From assembly GCF_014650955.1 (NCBI RefSeq), contig NZ_BMVY01000005.1, positions 1 through 64,000 of the forward strand: DNA of 64,000 nucleotides, written 5' to 3'. This stretch comes from Streptomyces tauricus. GTDB lineage: Bacteria > Actinomycetota > Actinomycetes > Streptomycetales > Streptomycetaceae. The position numbers and the translations under genes are program-made. Shown here piece after piece: positions 35,749 to 42,376 of this stretch. The stretch's first letter is position 1. Every line of letters starts with the position of its first letter. The notes under the pieces were generated by a model that made no database searches, was not told the origin of the DNA, and saw only the letters and a list, made by a program, of their open reading frames with translations.

Positions 35749-36780
35749 ATGATCATCGACTGTCACGGTCACTACACGACCGCTCCACCGGCCCTGGCGG
35801 CCTGGCGCGACCGGCAGACCGCCGCCCTCGCCGACCCGTCGGCCGTGCCCGCCCCCGACCGCGCGGATCTGCGCATCGGCGACGACGAGCTGCGCGAGAG
35901 CATCGAGCCGAACCAGTTGCGGCTGATGGACGACCGCGGCATCGACGTCACGGTCTTCTCGCCCCGCGCGTCGTTCATGGCCCACCACGTCGGTGACTTC
36001 GACACCTCCGCCGCCTGGGCGGCGATCTGCAACGAACTCTGCTTCCGCGTAGCCCAGTTGTACCCGGAGCGCTTCGTGCCGGCCGCGATGCTCCCGCAGT
36101 CGCCGGGCGTCGACCCCGCGACCTGCGTCCCCGAACTCACCCGCTGCGTGGAGGAGTACGGCGCCGTAGCGGTGAACCTCAACCCCGACCCGTCGGGCGG
36201 CCACTGGACCGCTCCGCCGCTCACCGACCGCTCGTGGTACCCGCTCTACGAGAAGATGGCCGAGTACGACATCCCGGCGATGATCCACGTCAGTACGAGC
36301 GTCAACCCGGCCTTCCACACCACCGGCGCGCACTACCTCAACGCCGACACCACGGCGTTCATGCAGCTCGTCCAGGGAGACCTGTTCGCCGACTTCCCGA
36401 CCCTGCGCTTCGTCATCCCGCACGGCGGCGGAGCCGTCCCCTACCACTGGGGCCGCTTCCGGGGCCTGGCGATGGCACTGGGCAAACCACCGCTCGAAGA
36501 GCACGTCCTGGGCAACGTCTATTTCGACACCTGCGTCTACCACCAGGCCGGCTCGGACCTCCTGTACGACGTGATCCCGGCCCGCAACCTCCTCTTCGCC
36601 TCGGAGATGATCGGCGCGGTCCGCGACATCGACCCGTGCACGGGTTTCCACTTCGACGACACGCGCCGGTACGCGGAGGCCGCGGACCTCTCCCCGGACG
36701 ACCTGGCGGCGGTCCAGGAGCACAACGCCCGAGCGGTGTACCCGCGCCTGGACGCCCTCCTGAAGCGCCAGGGGCGGTGA
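35749..36780 (+). CDS. ligJ: 4-Oxalomesaconate hydratase (LigJ-type amidohydrolase)
   Basis: 343 aa. Amidohydrolase-family protein whose N-terminus MIIDCHGHYTTAP carries the HxH metal site. It matches LigJ of the protocatechuate 4,5-cleavage pathway in start sequence and length. Further features: NLNPDPSGGHW, MIHVSTSVNPAFH and FVIPHGGGAVPYHWGRFRG (metal His), and NVYFDTCVYHQAG. LigJ hydrates 4-oxalomesaconate to 4-carboxy-4-hydroxy-2-oxoadipate. The stop overlaps the LigI-type gene by GTGA. The generic alternative, a decarboxylase-type amidohydrolase, is less likely given this partner. Confidence 0.82.
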   Translation: MIIDCHGHYTTAPPALAAWRDRQTAALADPSAVPAPDRADLRIGDDELRESIEPNQLRLMDDRGIDVTVFSPRASFMAHHVGDFDTSAAWAAICNELCFRVAQLYPERFVPAAMLPQSPGVDPATCVPELTRCVEEYGAVAVNLNPDPSGGHWTAPPLTDRSWYPLYEKMAEYDIPAMIHVSTSVNPAFHTTGAHYLNADTTAFMQLVQGDLFADFPTLRFVIPHGGGAVPYHWGRFRGLAMALGKPPLEEHVLGNVYFDTCVYHQAGSDLLYDVIPARNLLFASEMIGAVRDIDPCTGFHFDDTRRYAEAADLSPDDLAAVQEHNARAVYPRLDALLKRQGR

Positions 36781-37724
36781 GCCGCGTGAGCACCCCTTCC
36801 CCCGCGGCCCCCCTCGCTCCCAGGACGCCCGGCTGGCTGGACTGGTACGAGAATCCGTCCGCGCCCGCCTTCCGGCTGCCGCCGGGGACCGTCGACACGC
36901 ACTGCCATGTCTTCGGCCCGCAGGCCGAGTTCCCCTTCGCGCCGGAACGGAAGTACACGCCCTGCGACGGCGGCAAGGAGGACCTGTACGCGCTCCGCGA
37001 CCACCTGGGCGTCGCCCGTAACGTCATCGTGCAGGCCACCTGCCACGGCGCCGACAACGCCGCCATGGTCGACGCCGTCCGGTCGGCGGGCGGCCGGGCG
37101 CGCGGCATCGCGACGGTCCGCCCGGACATCGCGGAGAGCGAACTCCATGCCCTGGACGCGGCGGGTGTGCGCGGGGTGCGCTTCAACTTCGTACGCCGTC
37201 TCGTGGACACCTCGCCCGCCGACGACCTGCTCACCATCGCCGAGAAGGTCGCCCCGCTGGGCTGGCACGTCGTCCTCTACTTCGAGTCCGTCGACCTGCC
37301 GGAGCTGGAGGGCTTCTTCGCCTCGCTCCCCGTCCCCCTGGTGGTGGACCACATGGGCCGGCCGGACGTGACGCAACCGGTGGGGGGCCCGGAGTTCACC
37401 CGCTTCCTGCGCTTCGTCGACGCCAACGACGTGTGGGTGAAGGTGAGTTGCCCCGAGCGCCTGACCGTCACGGGCCCGGCCGCCCTGCACGGCGAACGCC
37501 ACGCCTACACGGACGTCGTCCCCTTCGGCCGCCGCGTCGTGGCGGAGTTCCCCGACCGGGTGCTGTGGGGCACGGACTGGCCGCACCCCAACCTCACCGA
37601 CCACATGCCGGACGACGGCCTGCTCGTCGACCACGTGCCGCACGTGGCGGTCACCGCCGAGCAGCGGCACAAGCTCCTGGTCGCCAACCCGATGGGCCTG
37701 TACTGGCCCGGCGAGGACTACTGA
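36777..37724 (+). CDS. ligI: 2-Pyrone-4,6-dicarboxylate lactonase (LigI-type)
   Basis: 315 aa from GTG 36777, overlapping the LigJ stop; GTG 36786 is a second possibility. It has the LigI/amidohydrolase signature VDTHCHVFGPQAEFPFAPERKYTPCD, with a conserved QATCHGADNAAMVDAV and VRGVRFNFVRRL. The metal/catalytic segments are VVDHMGRPDV and VLWGTDWPHPN (catalytic Asp). It hydrolyses the lactone 2-pyrone-4,6-dicarboxylate (PDC) to 4-oxalomesaconate, the substrate of the preceding enzyme. No dioxygenase, dehydrogenase or aldolase gene is near. Confidence 0.86.
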   Translation: MSRVSTPSPAAPLAPRTPGWLDWYENPSAPAFRLPPGTVDTHCHVFGPQAEFPFAPERKYTPCDGGKEDLYALRDHLGVARNVIVQATCHGADNAAMVDAVRSAGGRARGIATVRPDIAESELHALDAAGVRGVRFNFVRRLVDTSPADDLLTIAEKVAPLGWHVVLYFESVDLPELEGFFASLPVPLVVDHMGRPDVTQPVGGPEFTRFLRFVDANDVWVKVSCPERLTVTGPAALHGERHAYTDVVPFGRRVVAEFPDRVLWGTDWPHPNLTDHMPDDGLLVDHVPHVAVTAEQRHKLLVANPMGLYWPGEDY

Positions 37725-37725
37725 C

Positions 37726-39084
37726 ATGCAACAGGCCAACGCGCTGAACCGGCTGGACAGGCTGCCGGTCTCCCGGTTCCACAAGGTCACGCTGCTCGCC
37801 GTCGCCTTCGCGTACTTCTTCGAGTTCGCGGACATCAACAGCTTCGCCACCACCGCGCCGAAACTGATCAAACTGTGGGGCCTGACCGTCGACCAGGTCG
37901 CCTACGTCACCTCGCTCTCCTTCGTCGGCATGTTCATCGGGGCGATCGTCGCCGGATCCATAGCCGACCGGTGGGGCCGCAAACGGGCCCTGATCTGGAC
38001 CACGCTGTTCTTCGGCATCTCCTCGTTCGCGGCGGTGTTCTCCTGGGACCTGGTCTCGCTCGGCGTCTTCCGCGTCCTGACCTCGGCGGGCCTGTCGGCG
38101 ATGACCGTCGTCGGCGTCGTCTACGTCAACGAGATGTACCCGTCGGCGATCCGCGGCAAGTACCAGGCGTACGCCATCGCCATCGGCATCTGCGGCACGC
38201 CCGTCACCAACCTCATCGCCAGCGCGGTCGTCCCGCTCAACGACTGGTCGTGGCGGCTGGTCTACCTGTGGGGTTCGCTGGGTGTCCTGCTCGTCCTGTT
38301 CTCCGGCCGCCTCAAGGAGTCGCCGCGCTGGCTGGAGAGCCGGGGCGAGCACGCGGCGGCGGACGCGGTCCTGACGGAGATCGAGACGAGCGTCGCGGCC
38401 GAGAAGGGGCCGCTGCCCGAGCCCGCGCCACCGGTCGCCGAGACACCGTCGACGAAGGCGCCGCTGCGGCTTCTGCTGCAGAGGAAGTACCTGCTCCCGA
38501 CCCTCCTGCTGTCCGTCCTGTGGATGACGCAGACCATCGGCTTCTTCGGCTATTCGAGCTGGGCGCCGACCCTGCTGGCCAAGGAGGGGTTCAGCGTCGA
38601 GAAGTCCGTCTTCTACGTGGCGCTCACCACGGTCGGAGCACCGCTCGGCTGCTATCTGGCGTCGCTGGTCACCGACCGCTTCGAGCGCAAGTGGTGCCTG
38701 GTGGCGTTCGGCACGGTGATCGCGGTGTGCGGGCTGCTGTACGGGCTCACCTTCAACCCGGTGCTCATCATCGTGTTCGGCTTCCTGGTGAACCTCTTCG
38801 AGCGCGGGTACACGGCGCTGGCGTACGCGTACTCGCCCGAGCTGTTCGACACGCGGGCGCGGTCGTTGGGCACGAGTGTGTCCTACGGGCTGGGGCGGTT
38901 GTCGAACGCGGCCGGGCCGCTGATCGTGGCGGCGCTGTACACCGGGCACGGGTATCGGAGCGTCTTCTACTTCATCGCGGGGACGTGGGTGGTGGGGGCG
39001 GTGGCGCTGGCCGCGTTCGGCACGAGGACGCGGTCGGCGCGGCTGGCGGAGACGGAGTCCCAGCGGGTCCGCGTCCCGGTGTGA
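37726..39084 (+). CDS. MFS transporter, probable aromatic/dicarboxylate uptake
   Basis: 452 aa, twelve helices. MFS motifs are present: GSIADRWGRKRALI between helices 2 and 3, VNEMYPSAIRGKYQAYA after helix 4 and VTDRFERKWCLVAFG in the second half, giving similarity to the aromatic acid/sugar-type symporters. The ATG lies one base after the LigI stop, so it is part of that operon and probably imports PDC or a related pyrone or carboxylate. Direction of transport is inferred from the catabolic partners. Confidence 0.82.
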   Translation: MQQANALNRLDRLPVSRFHKVTLLAVAFAYFFEFADINSFATTAPKLIKLWGLTVDQVAYVTSLSFVGMFIGAIVAGSIADRWGRKRALIWTTLFFGISSFAAVFSWDLVSLGVFRVLTSAGLSAMTVVGVVYVNEMYPSAIRGKYQAYAIAIGICGTPVTNLIASAVVPLNDWSWRLVYLWGSLGVLLVLFSGRLKESPRWLESRGEHAAADAVLTEIETSVAAEKGPLPEPAPPVAETPSTKAPLRLLLQRKYLLPTLLLSVLWMTQTIGFFGYSSWAPTLLAKEGFSVEKSVFYVALTTVGAPLGCYLASLVTDRFERKWCLVAFGTVIAVCGLLYGLTFNPVLIIVFGFLVNLFERGYTALAYAYSPELFDTRARSLGTSVSYGLGRLSNAAGPLIVAALYTGHGYRSVFYFIAGTWVVGAVALAAFGTRTRSARLAETESQRVRVPV

Positions 39085-39100
39085 CGCCCTCCCGACGGCC

Positions 39101-39297
39101 TGCGCAGTTCCCCGCGCCCCTAAAAGACTGCGCAGTTCCCCGCGCCCCCAAGGGATTGCGCCGTTCCCCGCGCCCCCAAGGGATTGCGCCGTTCCCCGCG
39201 CCCCTAAAAAGATTGCGCCGTTCCCCGCGCCCCTAAAGAGATTGCGCCGTTCCCCGCGCCCCTGACGGGGCGCCCCATAGGGGCGCGGGGAACTGCG
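39101..39297. repeat. GC-rich intergenic repeat array
   Basis: Six direct copies of TGCGCMGTTCCCCGCGCCCC start at 39101, 39129, 39157, 39185, 39214 and 39243, a 28-29 bp period with spacers of the type TAAAAGAT. One inverted copy ends at 39297. The last direct copy and the inverted copy form a long hairpin between convergent genes, so the array also works as a likely terminator. The element is frequent in Streptomyces intergenic DNA. Confidence 0.85.
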
Positions 39298-39323
39298 TGG
39301 GCAAGCCCCATCCGGGCGCGTCG

Positions 39324-41267
39324 TCAGTGGAGGTTTCGGCAGTACAGTGCGTCCGGGGTTCGGGACGAGCCCACTCGGCCCGTGTACGCGACACCCGCCA
39401 CGTACTCGTCGTCCGCACACTGCCCCTTGTAGCGACCGTTCGCGAAGTCGCCCCCCTTGGGCGCGGAACCCCGGTTGTCCCCCCGGTCGAACCACACCGT
39501 ACGACCACCGGTCCCAGTGATGACCCCGCCGGGGGCAGCCGTGCACAGCGCACCGGAGACCGCAGCGCCCCGCACGCTGTACCCCGACACGAACTGCCCG
39601 TCCGCGCACTGCACCTTCGTGTACCCGGACGCCCAGTCCCCGCCCGGCGCCACGTACCGCTCGTCCTTGACGACCTCGTACCGGCCGCCGTCCGGGGCGG
39701 ACAGCGGCCCCGTGGTCACGTCGGAGCACAGGCCCCGGTTGCCCGTGTGCCCGAGTCCGAGAAGCCGTTGCCCGTCGGGGCAGACGGCCTTGCGGGCCCC
39801 GGCGTCCCAGTCGGGCAGCACCCGCATCCGCCGCGAGGCGATGAAGTCCCCGTGGTCGGGGCTGAGCATGGACCACTCCGCCACCGGGGCGACCGGACCC
39901 GTGCGCCCCGCGGCCCCGACGAGCCGGGTCCACGCGGCGGCCCGCCAGTCGTCACCGTCGTACACGCCCATGCGGTGGCCCGCGGAGTCCCAGTGCAGCA
40001 GGGCCCAGCCGTTGCCGGTGCGGTTCTCGTGCCAGCCGACGAGCGGCCAGTACGCGAAGTCGGCGTCGGTGCGGACGAGGTGGTCGACGAAGTTCTCGAA
40101 CCAGGCCCGCGCCTCGGGGTTCGTCTCCGACCGCCCGCCGGCCCCGAACTCGCTGATCCAGACGGGCGCGGTGAAGTGCCGGTCCTGTTCGGCGGTGACG
40201 AAGAATGCCTGGCGGTTCAGTACGTCGATCAGTTCGGCGGGGCCGAAGTCGCGGTAACGGGGGTCGGTGGTCTCGCCCGTACCCGTCGCGCCGCTGTGGT
40301 TCGGGCCGGTGTAGTCGTAGAAGTGGGCGGAGTACACGAGCTTGCCGGAGTCGACGAGGGTGTGCGAGAGGTTCCGTACGGGCTCCAGGGTGGGGCGGCC
40401 GTGGGCGAAGCCGTCGACGGGGATGCCGGTCCAGTTGATGCCCTCGACGACGATGAGGAGGTCGGCGTTGGCCTCCGTGAGGATGCGGTCGCCGACGCGC
40501 TGGGACGCGGCGAACCAGTCGTGATCGTCGCCCAGGCCCCAGTTGGGGTCGTCCCAGACATTGCGGCGCACCTCGTTGTAGAGGTCCGCGCCGACGACCC
40601 GCTTGTCGTCCTTGTAGCGGCGGGCCATGAAGAGCCAGTCGTCCTCCCAGCTCTGCACGGACCGGCTGGCGTTCCAGCGTTCGTTGCCGTCGACCCCGCA
40701 GCACCAACGGGTCGTGTTGGTGTGGTTGTTGAGGATCACGGCGAGCCCGGCGCCGGTGAGTTCGGCGACCACGGCGTCGTACACCTGGAGCGGGGTCTTT
40801 CCGCGGAGTACGGGATTGGCGGCGACGGCGTCGTCGGTGACGGGGCGGCTGTCGTGGACCATCTCGTTGGAGAAGGGCAGCCGGACGCTGTTGATCCCGA
40901 TCTCCTGGAATCCGGCGACGATCTCGGCCATGGGCGCCCGGTCGAGGCCGAGGGGTATGCGCCCGGAGTTCTCGCCCGCGTGATGACTGGCGTCGTCGTC
41001 CACATTGCCGCTGCCGTTCCACGTGCCGCTGGCGCCGTGCCAGTTGCCGGAGCGCAGCTTGAACCGGTCGCCGTCCGCGTCGACGATCCAGCGGCCCCGC
41101 GTACTGAGCGGGGCCGTCCAGTCCGCCGCGGCCGTGACGGCCGCACCGGCGGCGGCCTCCGGACCGGCCGAGGCCGCGTGCGCGGGATCGGCAGCCGGCG
41201 CGAAGGGCACCAGGAGAAGAACGGCGGCCAGGGTCGCCCGACCGAAGGATCCGCGCACGGTCACCAT
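39324..41267 (-). CDS. Secreted glycoside hydrolase family 5-type protein
   Basis: 647 aa. A signal peptide (VLLLVPFAPAADPAHA) precedes a TIM-barrel of about 400 residues: FKLRSGNWHGASGTW, GINSVRLPFSNEM, VILNNHTNTTRWCC, VGADLYNEVRRN with the acid/base Glu, LVYSAHFYDYTGPNH and APVWISEFGAGG with the nucleophile Glu. The C-terminal 150 residues are Cys-rich repeats (CPDGQRLLGLGHTGNRGLC, CADGQFVSGYSVRGAAVSGALC, CADDEYVAGVAYTG), probably a carbohydrate- or surface-binding module. Likely degrades a beta-glucan or mannan outside the cell. ATG 41267 is followed directly by an alternative GTG. Confidence 0.86.
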   Translation of the reverse strand: MVTVRGSFGRATLAAVLLLVPFAPAADPAHAASAGPEAAAGAAVTAAADWTAPLSTRGRWIVDADGDRFKLRSGNWHGASGTWNGSGNVDDDASHHAGENSGRIPLGLDRAPMAEIVAGFQEIGINSVRLPFSNEMVHDSRPVTDDAVAANPVLRGKTPLQVYDAVVAELTGAGLAVILNNHTNTTRWCCGVDGNERWNASRSVQSWEDDWLFMARRYKDDKRVVGADLYNEVRRNVWDDPNWGLGDDHDWFAASQRVGDRILTEANADLLIVVEGINWTGIPVDGFAHGRPTLEPVRNLSHTLVDSGKLVYSAHFYDYTGPNHSGATGTGETTDPRYRDFGPAELIDVLNRQAFFVTAEQDRHFTAPVWISEFGAGGRSETNPEARAWFENFVDHLVRTDADFAYWPLVGWHENRTGNGWALLHWDSAGHRMGVYDGDDWRAAAWTRLVGAAGRTGPVAPVAEWSMLSPDHGDFIASRRMRVLPDWDAGARKAVCPDGQRLLGLGHTGNRGLCSDVTTGPLSAPDGGRYEVVKDERYVAPGGDWASGYTKVQCADGQFVSGYSVRGAAVSGALCTAAPGGVITGTGGRTVWFDRGDNRGSAPKGGDFANGRYKGQCADDEYVAGVAYTGRVGSSRTPDALYCRNLH

Positions 41268-41339
41268 CCCGAGGCTACGTTGTCATGGCAGCGTCATCAT
41301 GCGGGACGGGCCGGTGTCGGTCCAGGCCTGCGCGGGCAA

Positions 41340-41681
41340 TCAGGACACCGAGTCGTCGTGACTGCGTCCGCGACGCAGCGCACGGGCACACCAGCCGATG
41401 ACGAGCGCGTTGACGAGCGCCCCGAACACGATGGCGACGAGGAACAGCGCGGCGCCCTCCGGCAGCAGCACCAACGGCACGAAACTGGCCGGCGCGGTGG
41501 CCAGCAGCGGGATGACCCCCGCCATGGACGCGTCCGATCCGTCGCTCGCGCTCACCACGTACGCCCACACGACCAGACCGGCACAGACCACCAGGTAGCC
41601 GAGGGCGAAGACGTCCTTGAGCGCGTGTCCCAGACGTCGGGCGGGGGCGGTCGGCCCGGGGCCGAGGCTCTTACCGGTCAC
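41340..41681 (-). CDS. SCO4225-type small membrane protein
   Basis: 113 aa from GTG 41681, overlapping the response-regulator stop as GTGA. Three helices: FALGYLVVCAGLVVWAYVV, AGVIPLLATAPASFVPLVLL and ALFLVAIVFGALVNALVIGWCA. It has the DxSxAGV..LLATAPxS pattern that I associate with SCO4225-family membrane proteins. It is the last gene of a NarL-type two-component operon. It could modulate the kinase or simply be co-expressed. Confidence 0.7.
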   Translation of the reverse strand: MTGKSLGPGPTAPARRLGHALKDVFALGYLVVCAGLVVWAYVVSASDGSDASMAGVIPLLATAPASFVPLVLLPEGAALFLVAIVFGALVNALVIGWCARALRRGRSHDDSVS

Positions 41682-42376
41682 AGGGCCGTACTCCTCGGGT
41701 CGGTGCCGGGCGGATTCGGCCGGGCGAGCCCGAGGTCGTACGCGAGGATCGTCGCCTGGACGCGGTCCCGCAGACCGAGCTTGCGCAGCAGCGCGTTGAC
41801 ATGGGACTTGACCGTGCCGACGGTGATGCCGAGTTCGTCGGCGATCTCCGCGTTGTTGAGTCCGGACGCGATCAGGGCGAGGACGTTGCGCTGGCTGCCG
41901 GTGAGGCTGTCCAGCCCGTTCGGCCCGCTGCCCGGCGGTGTCACGGAACCCGCGCCCGACGCGTAGTGGCCGATGAGCCGGCGGGTCGCGGACGGGGCGA
42001 GCACGCTCTCCCCGGTGGCCACCACCCGGATGCCCTGCAGCAGTTCGGCGGCGTGCACGTCCTTGAGCAGGAACCCGGACGCTCCGGCCCGCAGCGCGTC
42101 GAAGACGTACGAGTCGAGGTCGAAGGTGGTCAGCACCAGGACCCGGGGCGCGTCCGGGCGGCCGGTGATGACGCGGGTGGCGGCGATGCCGTCGAGCACG
42201 GGCATCCGGACGTCCATGACGACGACGTCGGGGGCCAGTTCCTCGGCGAGACGCACCGCGGCGGCGCCGTCGGCGGCCTCGCCGACGACCGTCATGTCCT
42301 CCTCGGCGTCGATCACGGCGGCGAACCCCGCCCGCACGATGCCCTGGTCGTCGACGACCAGCACCTTGAGACTCAT
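41678..42376 (-). CDS. NarL/LuxR-type response regulator
   Basis: 232 aa. Receiver: LVVDDQGIVRAG, phospho-Asp in VVVMDVRMPVLDGI, Thr in LVLTTFD and Lys in FLLKDV. Residues about 150-215 are a LuxR helix-turn-helix (LTGSQRNVLALIASGLNNAEIADELGITVGTVKSHVNALLRKL). The ATG overlaps the kinase stop (ATGA). It belongs with the large upstream kinase as one two-component system. Confidence 0.92.
   Translation of the reverse strand: MSLKVLVVDDQGIVRAGFAAVIDAEEDMTVVGEAADGAAAVRLAEELAPDVVVMDVRMPVLDGIAATRVITGRPDAPRVLVLTTFDLDSYVFDALRAGASGFLLKDVHAAELLQGIRVVATGESVLAPSATRRLIGHYASGAGSVTPPGSGPNGLDSLTGSQRNVLALIASGLNNAEIADELGITVGTVKSHVNALLRKLGLRDRVQATILAYDLGLARPNPPGTDPRSTAL

Noticed and set aside
39101..39297. CRISPR array
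   Set aside because: Regular spacing, but spacers are only 8-9 bp and near-identical, and there are no cas genes. It is the Streptomyces GC-rich repeat.
37651..39933. 760-residue minus-strand ORF opposite the MFS gene
   Set aside because: Composed of antisense MFS sequence plus the repeat array and part of another frame of the GH5 gene; composition is typical of a shadow.
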